Source: Pyrus communis (taxonomy: Eukaryota; Streptophyta; Magnoliopsida; Rosales; Rosaceae). From it: a stretch of DNA of 64,000 bases. The position numbers and the translations under genes are program-made. Position 1 is the stretch's first letter; each line of letters starts with the position of its first letter. The stretch lies in contig NC_084807.1 in assembly GCF_963583255.1 (NCBI RefSeq), forward strand, positions 28,656,381 to 28,720,380. Direction: 5' to 3'. The notes below the pieces were generated by a model. The model did not search any database and had not been told where the DNA came from. It was given only the letters and a program-made list of their open reading frames with translations. This document shows positions 11,808 to 23,380 of the stretch, one piece after another.

Positions 11808-13065
11808 ATGACTTCGTGGAAGCTCAGTGAAGATGTTACGTTGTGTGAATGTTGGGTTCGCACTACTCATGACCCGATTACGGGTAATAAGATGGATAAG
11901 CGAGAAATGTGGAGTAAAATTACGAAATCGTTCAACGATGTACATGGAAAAGATGCAAGATCTAGTCAAGGTCTTCAAGGTCATTGGAAAAAACTCAACG
12001 CATCCTTTACTTGTTGGAAAAACGCCCTCTCTCATGCTTTTGGTAATCTGCGTAGTGGGACAAGTTTAGCGGATGAGGTAACAATATTTTTATTTATTTA
12101 TATGCATTCCACCCACATCAATATTTTAATTTATTTAATTTCTTATGTAATTTTTATGTAATATGCATTCCACAATACTTATGTAATTTTTATGTAATTT
12201 TTATATAATTTTTATGCATTCCACAATTCTTATGTAATTTTTATGTAATAAGCATTCCACAATACTTATGTAATTTTTATGTAATTTTTATATAATTTTT
12301 ATGCATTCCACAATTCTTATGTAATTTTTATAGACACTACAAGCACAAGCATTCTACAATGCAAAGAACCATAACAAATCATTCAACAAATGGGAATGTT
12401 GGCAAATTGTCAAAGATTGCCCTAAATACCAAATTGTGGCAACCGGTCCAGAAGTTGTCATGCACGGTATGGGTCTACACAGTTCGCCAGAAGCAGACAC
12501 AGCCGAACAACAAGCCAACACATTTGAAGACACGGAAGGGATGCCTGAACAAGTGCCACAGACCCAACCGACTCGTCAGTCCCTCAGGCATCAAGGTAAA
12601 AAGGCATCAAAGAAAAAAGGTAGTTCTTCCAAAAATGACTACACTAAATATATGGAGGAACTTACTCGTCAAGGTGAACTGAACATGGCATGGGAAAAGA
12701 CTAGAGATGAGGAAAAAGCTGCTGCTATGGCAACAATTATTGCAGCTACTGAGGCTCGTGATGCGGCGGCTGAGAGACAAAGAGAAATAGTTAATCGAGA
12801 GAACGAGATGATTAGAGAAGCACTTCATCGAGAGAATGAGATGCTTAGAGAAGAAAGGATGACTCAAACAGATCGTGACACTATGAACAAGTCTCTAGTA
12901 GGACTGTCTCCGAATTCAAAATATTTTTGGACATCAGAAAAAAGAGATGTCGTGCGAAGGAGGCGTGCAAGAGATGCCGAAACAAGTCAAGGGAGTTCCA
13001 GCTACAGAAATCCTAGCAACCAAGATCCTAGCACCACATATCCTAACTCCACAGACTTTATTTAA
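11808..13065 (+). CDS. Harbinger ORF1: Myb/SANT-like DNA-binding protein, two exons
   Basis: Exon 1 is 11808-12077 and exon 2 12334-13065, joined in phase 0 across a GT-AG intron with tandem ATGTAATTTTT-type repeats. The product is 333 aa. The N-terminal part (MTSWKLSEDVTLCECWV, then WKKLNASFTCW) is a trihelix-like Myb/SANT domain. A basic linker (KKASKKKGSSSKND) and a long Glu/Arg-rich coiled coil follow, then a basic RRRRARD motif near the end. In PIF/Harbinger elements this protein binds the element ends and helps bring transposase to the nucleus. The second element at 23948-25253 has a homologue with the same exon structure, which supports the splice sites. Confidence 0.88.
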
Positions 13066-13370
13066 TTTCTTATGTACTTTCTTATTTATTTTTAGAACTT
13101 TATTTAATTTCTTATGTAATTTCTTATTTACTTTTAGAACTTTATTTAATTTCTTATGTACTTTCTTATTTATTTTTAGAACTTTATTTAATTTCTTATG
13201 TAATTTCTTATTTACTTTTAGAACTTTATTTAATTTCTTATGTAATTTCTTATTTACTTTTAGAACTTTATTTAATTTCTTATGTAATTTCTTATTTACT
13301 TTTAGAACTTTATTTAATTTCTTATGTAATTTCTTATTTACTTTTAGAATTTTATTTAATTTCTTATGTA
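13057..13370. repeat. About 42-bp tandem repeat between the two Harbinger genes
   Basis: About seven units of TTTATTTAATTTCTTATGTA followed by ATTTCTTATTTACTTTTAGAAC lie between the convergent stop codons. Both strands read through as long low-complexity frames, which are artefacts. A looser repeat of ACTTAAAATTACATAACC follows to about 13500. Confidence 0.9.
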
Positions 13371-13566
13371 AACTTAAAACACCAAATAAAATTACATAAA
13401 ACACCATTTAAACTTAAAATTACATAACCTCACCATTTAAACTTAAAACACCATTTAAACTTAAAATTACATAACCTCACCATTTAAACTTAAAAAAAAA
13501 AGCAAACACACTAAATAAGATTACTTAAAAAACAATACACTTTATTCTTCAACCACAAGCCTTATT

Positions 13567-14973
13567 TTAATTATCTTCGCCTTCGTGCAATCTCCACTGA
13601 TGGTCAATCAAGTCATTCTGGCCGGCTATGTGCCAGTATGGCTCTTGCAATGAAGTGTATCGTTGAACGATCAATTCATTGTAACGTCCATCCCGTTCCA
13701 ACGGCTCGTGTTGCACGGGATCTTCGGTCCGGTCATGAGCATAGTAGATTTGTGTTCTTGAGTTGTTCATCGGATCCGGCTCGTATTCATCGACGGCATC
13801 ATAATCATACTCGTCTTCAACAATCATGTTGTGGAGAATAATACACGTCATCATGATGGATCGAAGAGCCTCGACATCAAACATTCTAGCTGCAGCCCTG
13901 ACAATGGCCCAACGAGCTTGCAAGATACCAAAACAACGCTCGACATCCTTCCTACACCCTTCTTGACACTTTGCGAAGTGTTTCTCTTTTTCACTCTGCG
14001 GGTGTGGCACTGTTTTGACAAATGTTGACCACCTTGGGTAAATACCATCTGCAAGGTAGTATGGTCCCTCGTATTTATTACCATTAACCCAATATGTGCA
14101 TCTTGGCCCACGCCCTTGTAGCAGTTCGTCAAACACTGGAGATTGGGCAAGGACGTTTAGGTCATTCTGAGCTTCTGGAACACCAAAAAAAGCATGCCAA
14201 ATCCATGTATCAAAAGAAGCCACCGCTTCCAGAATGATGTTTTTGGCTCCTTTTCTGTCGCCATAAGCTCCTTGCCATGCACTTGGACAGTTTTTCCATG
14301 TCCAGTGCATGCAGTCGATGCTTCCAATCATGCCAGGGAAGCCTCGCATCTCACCCTTCCTCAGAAGCCTTCGCATGTCCCTTGTCGTGGGTTGCCGAAG
14401 GTATTCATTAGTGTAGAGGGCTTCAATTGCAGAGCAAAACCGCATCAGGGACTCCAGAACTGTTGTTTTTCCCATCCTTGCGATCTCATCCACTTGATCT
14501 GCAGATGCTCCATATGCAAGCATTCGCAAGGCAGCCGTAATTTTTTGCTCAGGAAGAAGACCTAGAACATGAAAAGCATCCTCTTTTTGCACAAAATATG
14601 GATCATGGTTGCAAACATCACTCATGATTTTAGCGAACAAACTTCGTTGCATTCTAAACCGACGTCTAAAAATATGATCAGGGTAAACGCTGTTGGGAAT
14701 AAAATAATCTTCCAAGAGATCTTTACCTCGTCTTTCCCTTCTTCTATCGATGTTTGCCGCACGTCCGGGTTTGGCTATCTGACCCATAGCTTCCATGATA
14801 CGGCGGGAATGTGAGGCCCTCCGCCTTCTATGGTGATCATCCTCATCCTCCTCCATTGCGAAGGCCTCATCTCCACCTCCACCTTGGTCAAGATTGACCA
14901 ATTCTTCCTGTTGTGCCAACAACCTTTTCTGCTGCTCTTGTAACTGTTTATACGCTCTCCTTGAAGAAGACAT
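13567..14973 (-). CDS. Harbinger transposase (DDE_Tnp_4 nuclease), 468 aa, intact
   Basis: A single uninterrupted frame. The N-terminus is Gln- and Glu-rich, followed by a basic RRASHSRRI region also kept in the deleted second element. Residues 140-180 (ALRMLAYGASADQVDEIARM) look like the helix-turn-helix typical of the family. The catalytic triad is visible as D220 (GSIDCMHW), D309 (YYLADGIYP) and E345 (KDVERCFGILQARW). Length is in the usual range for plant PIF transposases. With TIRs, target duplication and ORF1 intact, the element could be mobile, but activity is inference. Confidence 0.95.
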   Translation of the reverse strand: MSSSRRAYKQLQEQQKRLLAQQEELVNLDQGGGGDEAFAMEEDEDDHHRRRRASHSRRIMEAMGQIAKPGRAANIDRRRERRGKDLLEDYFIPNSVYPDHIFRRRFRMQRSLFAKIMSDVCNHDPYFVQKEDAFHVLGLLPEQKITAALRMLAYGASADQVDEIARMGKTTVLESLMRFCSAIEALYTNEYLRQPTTRDMRRLLRKGEMRGFPGMIGSIDCMHWTWKNCPSAWQGAYGDRKGAKNIILEAVASFDTWIWHAFFGVPEAQNDLNVLAQSPVFDELLQGRGPRCTYWVNGNKYEGPYYLADGIYPRWSTFVKTVPHPQSEKEKHFAKCQEGCRKDVERCFGILQARWAIVRAAARMFDVEALRSIMMTCIILHNMIVEDEYDYDAVDEYEPDPMNNSRTQIYYAHDRTEDPVQHEPLERDGRYNELIVQRYTSLQEPYWHIAGQNDLIDHQWRLHEGEDN

Positions 14974-15104
14974 TGTAAGAACTCAAGATTTGAAAACGAT
15001 AAAGAATAATTCTGAGCTAAAAAAAAAGATTGAGTTTAGTGTGAGGATGGATGTAGGGATGTAGGGTTTATATGGACAAAAAAAAAGAAGATGAGGTTCT
15101 GGAC

Positions 15105-15335
15105 AATGCCACGTGGCACTACGTGATTGGTTGAAAATCTTAGCGGAAATCTATTCAAAAAATAGTACGTTCGGATAATGACACGTGGCGTGACGAGATT
15201 GGTTAAAAATCTTATCGAAATCTTGCCTAAATTATTGTAAACAGGAAGTGACACGTGGGTTGTCGGGATTGATTGAAAATCTTAGCGGAAATCTATTCAA
15301 AAAATTGTACGTTCAGATAATGACACGTGGCGTGA
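15105..15335. repeat. Four G-box-containing subterminal repeats of the first Harbinger element
   Basis: CACGTG occurs at 15110, 15182, 15252 and 15324, each in a 70-72-bp unit like GACACGTGGCGTGACGAGAT. The array lies between the transposase start and the right TIR, where subterminal transposase or ORF1 sites and the transposase promoter are expected. Confidence 0.8.
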
Positions 15336-15948
15336 CGAGATTGGTTAAAAATCCTATCCGAAATTAAAACTTTTTTTTTTATTATTTTATAAAAAAATTA
15401 TTTAATATTTTAAATGGACTGGGTGCCAGCGCATTTTGTAGGGGTGGAGATCGTTTGTGCCAGCGCATTTTTAGACTAGGTGCTAGCACATTTTTTTTGG
15501 GGTGGAGATGTTTTGGCCTATTACTGTTCATTGGGTCTATTACTGTTCAATTAAGTGGATAAATGGGCTGGGTGCTGGCGCAAAGTGGATAGGGGTGGAG
15601 TTGCTCTTAAAGACAACTGAATTCAATGTCTTTTTATACGAAGTTGGTCTTTTAACATGACCCAAGTCCTCTAATATGACGTAAGTCCTTTAATATGACA
15701 TAGGTCTTTTAATATGACGCAAGTCTTTTTGCATTATGTACATAATTTAATATCTTAATAGATAGAGTATTAAATTCTTACTCATGCATCATGTGCTCTC
15801 CGGAAATATAATAGTTTCATATGCTTCCCTCTTCTCTCTCACCTTAATAAGGCCAATTTTTGACACACTTTCTGAGAGCCCACTCCACAACATTTTGCCA
15901 AAAATTCAAACCGTCCAAATCTCTATTTCATTATTTGTAGATTACATA

Positions 15949-16158
15949 TGAATGAGGATCCTCTCCGAGTCCTATTTGTGAGGATTTAAAGGATCCTTTA
16001 ATCGTATCCGTTTATCGTGAATCATGCGGTTAGTTTTCGTTAGGTATTATTTGTGTTTAATTTTAAATAAAAATTTTAAAATGATTTCTGACCGCACGAT
16101 GTACAATAAATAGACACGATTGATCCTCACAAAGAGGATCCGGAAAGATCCTCATTGA
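15949..16158. mobile_element. Foldback MITE with GAGGATCC ends, shared by A and B flanks
   Basis: AATGAGGATCCTCTCCGAGT at the left pairs with TCCTCACAAAGAGGATCCGG...GATCCTCATT at the right. The B counterpart (37784-37980) has lost its right end, including TCCTCATTG. Confidence 0.75.
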
Positions 16159-16283
16159 TCCCAATACTCCATCGACACAACAGTGCGGACAGAATATGCC
16201 ACCTTTTATGGTAAGATTCAGTAAACATTTAGATTCCAATAAAGATTAGGAATGCAACAAACACGAGCATTGCCACTTAATTA

Positions 16284-16455
16284 TACGGTCTAGTAGTATT
16301 TATCTTCACTGGTAAGTGAGAGGACTTAGGTTCGATTCTCGTCAAAAACGAATTTAAACCATATTATTGATAGCTCATTGTGAGGCTAAGCCCACAATCT
16401 CCCCTTAATGTAGATAATATTGATCGTTCAAAAACCCAAAAAAATAAAATAAAAT
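16284..16455 (+). repeat. SINE-like copy (A flank)
   Basis: Contains GGTAAGTGAGAGG and the box-B-like GGTTCGATTCTCG, then GCGAATTT-type and TTGTGAGGCTAAGCCCAC parts, ending TAGATAATATTGATCGTTCA plus A-rich sequence. The matching B copy is at 38066-38230. Confidence 0.6.
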
Positions 16456-17884
16456 ACACAAACAAACACGATCATTCCTGCTCTTTGCCTATAGGAAACT
16501 ATACATGCCTTGTTTTACTATAACCACTTGGACCACCAATGCCAACTGTTACAATGCCCTCTTTGCTTTACTATAGCAAATAATATCCGTTATCAAAGGA
16601 CTGCAAGAAAAGCCGGCAGTCATTAGCGCATCTCATATATATAATATAATAAAGCATTGCCAGAAATCCCCCATTAATAGGTGAGGTCCCCGAAAATACA
16701 CAGATGAAAAGATTCAAGCGATAATGGCATCCGGATTTTATTATAACCCAACGGTTAGTATTCGGCAGTTAAAATCAACTCATGCAGTGTACAAGACAAT
16801 CTAATAGACAAAAATTATAGCAAGAATGCTCCATGACATTTTTACCAGCAGGAACACAATCCAAAAACCAAATATGAATCCAAGTCCCAAGCTTAGATAG
16901 CACCACATGTTGCTTGTTCAATTAATGTCAAATACACAACAAATCGAAACTTTTTTTTTTCCTTTTTTGGTAAGAGAAACTTTTCTGTTAACCAAACACG
17001 AATCCAAATATAAAAAAGTTGAAACCGTTGGATAATAGTAAAAATGTTTTTGAATTCCTCTAACGCCTTTCCGTGTTCTCATCTGTTTCGACATTAGATT
17101 TTGGTTTTATTTTTTAATTGGGTGTAAAGTTGGGTGAAGAGTGCTGCTATATGGGTTCAAATAAAATTTATCGTGAAAAAAATGTGTCAATATATATAGT
17201 GTTTCTTTGTGTCATACCTCAATGATCATGTATACTAAAAATCACTCAAATCTGAAACTATATAACCGTTGGATTAAATTTAGTGTTTCTTTGTAGAACC
17301 ATATTAGTCTATTTTTTTTCACTACAAATGAATTTCTTAACGGTTTTTGAATTTGTCTAATGTTTTGTAAGGATGGTCTATGAATGTTGTATTAAAGTAT
17401 AAATTGTTTGGATTGTTGAAATAATTACAAAATGTTTGTCAAAAGCATATGTCCCTAAATTTTAACATAATATATATATATATATATATATATAGGATCT
17501 GAGGATACCTATTTTGACACTCAATTTGAAACATTTTTTTGTGGTTCTATTAACCTTTTTAATGGAATGTGTGATAAGTAAAATGATGTGTGTGGATATC
17601 ACATCCCTTCCATAAAATGAAAAGTCAAGTCATCAATCAGGTTTGTCTTTTTATATGACGCAAGTCACTTTGCATTATGCATGGTCTAATAATTTAGTAG
17701 ATAAGACTCACGAATATATGAATCTCACATACATTGGAGAAATTGTATGAATATAATATGAAAATTTTGATAAGAGTAAAATTTTGATTTTACAATAAAA
17801 GCGCAAATCCGTTGCCAAAGTAATAATGAGAGGCCCAACTCATCAAAGTGTATAGAAATAATTAAGGTAAAATGACAACTTTTT

Positions 17885-17990
17885 TGGTTACGATCCCTAC
17901 TTATATCATTACTACAATTGTCAAAAAGAGGGTTTAATTTGTGTGCGTATAAATCTCGCTTCAAATTTTGGCGTTGTTGCCGGGGATTAG
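17885..17990 (+). repeat. Athila-type LTR end with a degenerate tRNA-Asp primer site
   Basis: CGATCCCTAC and the following 75 bp match the last part of the 2165-4144 LTR. TGGCGTTGTTGCCGGGGA (17969-17986) then replaces the intact TGGCGCC primer site. The element then breaks after about 40 bp. Confidence 0.8.
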
Positions 17991-18009
17991 GAGGGATTGT
18001 TAATCACTT

Positions 18010-19460
18010 GGATTTGACTCAAAAACGTAAAAACATAATATAAAACACTATACTAGACTCAAAGAAAGCGAAACTAAACTTTAAAACACTAAGACAAACC
18101 AAAGACTCAAAATGCTTTAAAAACACAAACTAAAATGATTTCTAACTAAATTGAACAATAAAGTAAGGGGGGATTGAGTTTTGGACGAATTTGAAAACAA
18201 AACAAAAACTTGGAAACAAAACAGATTGTAAACCGAAAAATGATGAGAAACTAGTTAGAGGGTTCCTTATCCACACATGAACATAAGCATATAATTTGAC
18301 TCCCAATTATGACTTCAACAAACGATGAATGACAATGCTCCAAGTTAATTAGGTCCGCTTGGGATACGCATTACAACCAAATTATTCTTAATCAAAGTCC
18401 CTAACATGGAATACGCATGATAGAGACATTCAACAAAGATCATTAAGTTCAACGGAAATCATAAACATCGACTAGGCATTCATAACTATGGAATACGCAT
18501 GTTAATCCAGCCTAGGGTTTACTAAACACAATCGTGACTAGCGATTTTTACTACTCATGAATATAAGTTCATAACGATTAGGTGAAATTCCCTTATATCC
18601 TAGCATCAAGTTTAGGCATGCAAATTAAGTGTCGACCCTCAACCCACATACATAAACAAGTTCTTAATCAAAACAGAAAAGTAACCCACATCTAAAGTTC
18701 ATGAATTCATAACTGGAGTAAATCAAATCATAACCAACATATGTCCATGGCTTCAAATTCGCCTCTAACTAAAAAGAAATTAGTTCCACATGTTTAACAT
18801 AATTGAACAACAAGTTAAATTAAACATGAAAACATAAACAAGAAAAGAAAGAACAAATTGATGGAATTGAATGGATGGAAAGTTAGCTACGGGGTTCATC
18901 TCCACATATGTTATACTTGCATAATAAAACGATTTCCAATTGCATTTCAATAAACCATTAATTCTCAATGCTCCAAGTTAATTAGATCCGCTTAAATTAA
19001 CTTTCAAATCTTCCTAACGTTATTGAATTGGATGATTGCATACGACAACCCAAAACATTCCCCACAAGTCCCCTACATGATTGCATAATAGAGATACAAG
19101 CAAGAATCATTACGCTCTATAAAAATTATAAGTGTTGACGAGGCATTCGTTACTATGGAATACGCATGAAACTTATGCCAAGAATTCGTTTAACGCGATT
19201 GTTTATAAGCAACCTCCACTACTTGTGAATATAAGTTCGTAACTATTAGGTGAAACTCACTTATATTCTAGCGTCATATTCATGCATAAAAATTAAGTGT
19301 GCACTCTCAATAAACATACATAAATAAGTTATCAATCAAACAGTTAAACGAATTGAATCCACAACTTATGAAACGCAATTAGAAGTAATCAAATCAAAAT
19401 GCAAGCATAAACATATATTTCGAATTCCCCCCTAGCCAAGGGGGTTTAGTTCCTCATGGT
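18010..19460 (-). repeat. Two inverted Athila-type LTR fragments in tandem
   Basis: From about 18010 the plus strand is the reverse complement of the Athila-like LTR (phrases such as TTAATTAGGTCCGCTTGGGAT recur in diverged form), reading to about 18880. A second, differently diverged copy of the same LTR part runs 18880-19460. They face the LTR end at 17885-17990 head to head and are cut at about 19590 by a LINE. Confidence 0.75.
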
Positions 19461-19589
19461 ACAAAACAAATAGAATCAAAGAAACACCTAAACATTCCAA
19501 CAACTTAAACTTGAATTGTATGAACGTTTAGACCCTCTTCTCTTCCATTCCTCATTCGTACAAAACAAAGAGTATTGGGCTAAGAGGGA

Positions 19590-21943
19590 AAATTTTGGAA
19601 CTCATCATGCAATGCGTTACCACAGTCAATTACCAAGCCATTGTTAATGGTGAGCTCACTGATTCTTTCTCCCCACAATGTGGAATCAGACAGGGAGATC
19701 CCCTTTCGCCCTATTTATTTGTGCTTTGCATGGAAAAACTATCTCATATCATTAATGGATGCATCACTACTAAGAAATGGAAACCAGTTAAGCTATCTAG
19801 CAATAGGCCTCCTGTCTCTCATCTCTTTTTTGCGGATGATCTTATTGTGTTTGCGGAAGCCTCCTCAACTCAAGCCAGATTATTGAAGGATTGCCTTGAT
19901 ATTTTTTGTGCCGTGTCTGGTCAGCAGGTGAATTTTGATAAATCATGTATCTACTGCTCTCCTAATATCTCTCGAAGTAAGGCTATTGAAATTGCCAACA
20001 TCTGTGGTTCTCCTCTCACTTCTGATTTAGGTCACTACTTGGGTGTTCCGTTACTGCATTCTAGAGTCAATAAAGAGACGTATGGAAACATTGTGGAAAA
20101 AGTTCAACGTCGACTTTCTGCTTGGAAGAGCAATACTCTCTCTATGGCAGGTAGGCTTGTCTACCTACAATCAGTTGCCTCAGCTATTCCAATCTACTCA
20201 ATGCAATCTACTCGTCTCCCAGTTTCCATATGTGATAAAATTGATAAGTTGAACAGGAATTTCTTATGGGGTCACACTGAGGATAAGTCCAAGGTTCACC
20301 TTGTTAAGTGGGAGACAGTATCCACGCCTAAATCTATGGGTGGCTTAGGCTTGAAAGATACCCATGCTATGAACCAAGCCCTTCTTGCTAAAACTGGTTG
20401 GAAACTTATGCAAAGAGACCCGGGCCTCTGGGCACAAGTTTTGAAGGGAAAATATCTCAAACACTACGACATGGTGGGTGCTTGCTCTGCTAAGTTCACT
20501 AATTGTTCTCATACTTGGCGTGGAATCCTCTTTGGTGCCCAAATCCTTCCTAATGGTATGAGATGGAGAGTCGGATCTGGAAGCCAAATCCATTTTTGGA
20601 AAGACAACTGGCTTGAGAGTGGTGTACTCGAAAATTTTGCTACCATCCCTCTTTCAGCTGACATGCTTGAATGGTCTGTTGATGATTTCCTTACTGATGA
20701 TGGTTGGAATGTAGATTTGTTATACTCCTGCCTTCCCCCTGATATTGTGGAACATATTTTCAGTTTACATGTTGGAATTGCGAATCATAGGGAAGATAAG
20801 GTAATTTGGAGCCTCACTAATTCTGGAACCTTCTCCGTGAAAACTGCTTATCTCTCTCTCTTTGGCGATGATGATATCATTCCTTGGAAATGGAATTTCA
20901 TTTGGAAACTCAAGCTCCCACCCAAATTAGTGACTTTTCTTTGGACTATTGGTCATGGGAAAATTCTCACCAATGTGCAGAGAGCTAGAAGAGGGTTTAC
21001 TATTAACCCGTGTTGTCCAATCTGCCCTAATATTGAGGAGTCAATGGATCATATTTTCAGGTCTTGTAGGCAGTCCCCTTTCTTTTGGAATGGTGTTGGA
21101 ATCCCTCATGAAGTTGCCCATTCCTTTGCTCTTGATTTCCAGAGTTGGATGGCCATAAACCTTAGGACACACTGTTCTACCATATATGGTTTACCCTGGA
21201 ACCTTATCTTTGCTTCAACTCTCTGGTATTGCTGGAAAGGGAGGAACAATCTTGTCTTCAACGATGGTCAACAACCGTCTGTCTCACCCCAGAAGTTCAT
21301 TTTTCAATTTGCAAGGGATTGGTATGATGCCAACAAGTGTTCTTCTAGTAAGCCTCCTAGACAAATCATCTCAATCCATTGGATCCACCCGCCAATTGGT
21401 AGATATAAAATCAATACAGATGGGAGTTGTAATGACCCATTTAGGCACATAAGTGCTGGAGGTTTGATTCGCAATTCTGAAGGGGATTGGATTAAGGGAT
21501 TTGCTGCTAATTTGGGCAGAGGAACCATCATGGAAGCTGAGCTTTGGGGTGTTTTCATGGGCCTTTCTATAGCTTGGGATGAGGGATGCAAGGATGTGAT
21601 CCTTGAATGTGATTCTTGGGATGCTGTTATTTTGATCCAAAGACCTATTCTGGATTCGCATCCTCTCTACAATCTCATTATTGACTGCAAAGAAGCCATC
21701 GGAAAAAATTGGAGATGTGAAGTCACTCATATATATAGAGAAATGAATGCCTCAGCTGATCACATGGCTGACTTGGGTCATGGGCTATCCCTAGGCCTTC
21801 ATGTTTTTGTTTCTCCTCCTACCTCTACTAGTAATGTTCTAGTTTCTGATTCTATTGGCAGGGCCCTTCCTAGGGCTGTTCTTGCCTGATTTTTTTGTTT
21901 TGTTGCCGGGCTTTGCCCTCCGTTGTACCAAAAAAAAAAAAAA
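19590..21943 (+). mobile_element. 5'-truncated L1-type LINE with poly(A) tail
   Basis: The element begins inside the reverse transcriptase region and ends with a short 3' UTR (GGGCTTTGCCCTCCGTTGTACC) and a 15-A tail. It lies across the inverted Athila LTR remnants. I could not fix a target duplication with confidence. Confidence 0.88.
19595..21889 (+). pseudogene. LINE ORF2 3' part: reverse transcriptase, zf-RVT and RNase H
   Basis: An open frame of 764 codons without its N-terminus (it opens at TTG 19595; the first ATG is at 19607). It shows RT motifs GIRQGDPLSPYLF and FADDLIVFAEAS, then SAWKSNTLSMAGRL and MGGLGLKD. A Cys/His zinc-binding region follows (near CCPICPNIEESMDHIFRSC). A C-terminal RNase H domain (INTDGSCN, GGLIRNSEGDW, EAELWGV, ECDSWDAV) ends it. 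The endonuclease and first RT motifs are missing. Loss by 5' truncation, with the rest fully open, suggests a fairly recent insertion. Confidence 0.93.
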
Positions 21944-22454
21944 ACACACATCATATGACTAATAAACTCCTCTCTCTCATCATTAGCCACTTTGTGGGTC
22001 CTACCTTCTTATTAGTGGGGCTTTTTTTATATTTTATATTATCATTATTTTATTTTTATGGTAAGTTTTGGCATAATCTTGAACTTTGAATTAGCTTAAA
22101 AATGCTTTGAACGACTTAGAATAAAAGGAGGGAACAAGACTGAAGGGTAGCAAATTCGAAATTTAAAGTAATTTTAGAATATAGCTTTTCATTACAGTTT
22201 AGCGATATTCTTCTTTATTTATAATTGATATGTCTTAGGTTTGGTTCTTATTATAGGTGAATTTGAACCAAATTATATAGCTATCTCATTCTAAGACTTA
22301 ATACATTCTCTTACTTTTTAGCGTAAATAATGTTGTATACATATTTCAAATAAAAAAAATTACATATCATCTTCTCGAAGATAATGTAGAAAGTTAGAAA
22401 CATTGTTCAACTCTCAACTTTCTGGTTCATCACTTCTTGGAACCAAATAGTATA
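21944..22454. other. AT-rich spacer, nothing recognised
   Basis: Follows the LINE poly(A). It is AT-rich with no conserved open frame or repeat that I recognise. Confidence 0.5.
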
Positions 22455-22907
22455 GATCCACAATGACAAGCACGCAGGTTTATTTGTTAATTACTTGTGG
22501 GGTCCAGCGTGACCCACCAAAGTGGAAAATGCAGGTTTATTTGTCAATTATTTGAGGGGTTCACGGTGACCCACCACCGACGTAGAAAATAAAACAAAGG
22601 TGTTGATTAAGCTGGAGTAGTTAGTGTTGTTTTTTTGGTTTTACCGAGTGAGGGGGATGGATCAGGATTTTTTCCTAATCTAAGGATAAGGATCCTCATG
22701 ATTAAGGGATGTGGGTCGTTAGATGAAAATTCAACGGCTACAAATAAGAAGGTTCCTTTAAAATTATAATAATTATAACCGTTAGATTTTCATCCAATGA
22801 CTCATATCCCTTGATTATGAGGATCCTCATACATAGATTAGGAGAGGATCCTAATCCGAGGGGTATGCCTAGGATTTGGACAAGAAGTTGCTCTTTTTGT
22901 CTTGTTA
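22455..22907. repeat. Dispersed repeat R1, interrupted by a MITE and ending at a Harbinger insertion
   Basis: Marked by GCAGGTTTATTTGTTAATTA, GTGACCCACCAA, GGAGTAG and AAGTTGCTCTTTTTGTCTTG. Other copies are at 30030-30285, 60065-60290 and 62985-63090. No coding potential seen. Confidence 0.65.
22659..22858. mobile_element. Foldback MITE with GGATCAGGATT/AATCC ends
   Basis: The 60-bp arms (AAGGATCCTCATGATTAAGGG against CCCTTGATTATGAGGATCC) are inverted copies. It splits a dispersed repeat that continues to 22907. Confidence 0.75.
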
Positions 22908-23139
22908 GAGCAACTCCAGCGTTGGAGCCCTCCCCCCTGGCAATGCACTATTCAATCCACCTAATGAACAGTAACTGCCCTTAATGAACAGTAAATAGCC
23001 CTGGCAATAGAATTTGCATCTCCACCGTTACACTTCAATAGCCCTGACAATAGGCAATAAAATATTAGTAATTTTTTTATTTATAAAATAATACAAAATA
23101 ATTTTAATTGTAATATCGGATAAGATTTTTAATCGTTCT

Positions 23140-23380
23140 CGTTGCGCCACGTGTCATTATCCGAGGTATTATTAAATAATACAATTATTGGTGATGGATT
23201 TCTGATAAGATTATTAACCAATCACGTCGCGCCACGTGTCATAATCTGTTCACAATCTTTGAGGATAGATTTCCATCAGATTTTTAATGAATGACGGCAT
23301 GCCACGTGTCATAATCTGTTCACAATCTTTGAAGATAGATTTCCATCAGATTTGTAACGAATGACGGCATGCCACGTGAC
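23140..23380. repeat. Four G-box subterminal repeats of the second Harbinger element
   Basis: CACGTG at 23148, 23233, 23303 and 23373, in units such as GCCACGTGTCATAATCTG spaced 70-85 bp, upstream of the truncated transposase. Two more CACGTG sites lie near the other end (25508, 25701). Confidence 0.8.

Larger units (their letters stand above)
11090..15606. mobile_element. Complete, possibly autonomous PIF/Harbinger DNA transposon
   Basis: A 4,517-bp element bounded by imperfect terminal inverted repeats (GAGCAAGTCCAGCCC at the left; GAGCAACTCCACCCC read inward from the right). TTA is duplicated at 11087-11089 and 15607-15609. Copy B has the unfilled site CTCTTAGAGAC with TTA at 37444-37446. 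It carries the two genes usual for the superfamily in convergent orientation, a Myb/SANT-like ORF1 (11808-13065) and a DDE transposase (14973-13567), both uninterrupted. It lies just upstream of CNGC copy A. Confidence 0.95.
15610..17567. other. 5' flank of CNGC copy A, shared with B
   Basis: No gene. It holds three TATGACG(C/T)AAGTC-type repeats (15650-15725), a foldback MITE, a SINE-like copy and a (TA)n run. It matches 37447-40011 except for the Cassandra insertion and small indels. 17568-17884 keeps one more TATATGACGCAAGTC copy and is otherwise featureless. Confidence 0.7.

Noticed and set aside
13057..13370. Regular repeats that might suggest a CRISPR-like array
   Set aside because: Units are contiguous without variable spacers, inside a plant transposon.
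12934..13407. Long open frames on both strands with heptad-like repeats (for example KKLHKKLNKVLKVN)
   Set aside because: They are translations of the 42-bp DNA tandem repeat between the Harbinger genes; no start context, no conservation.
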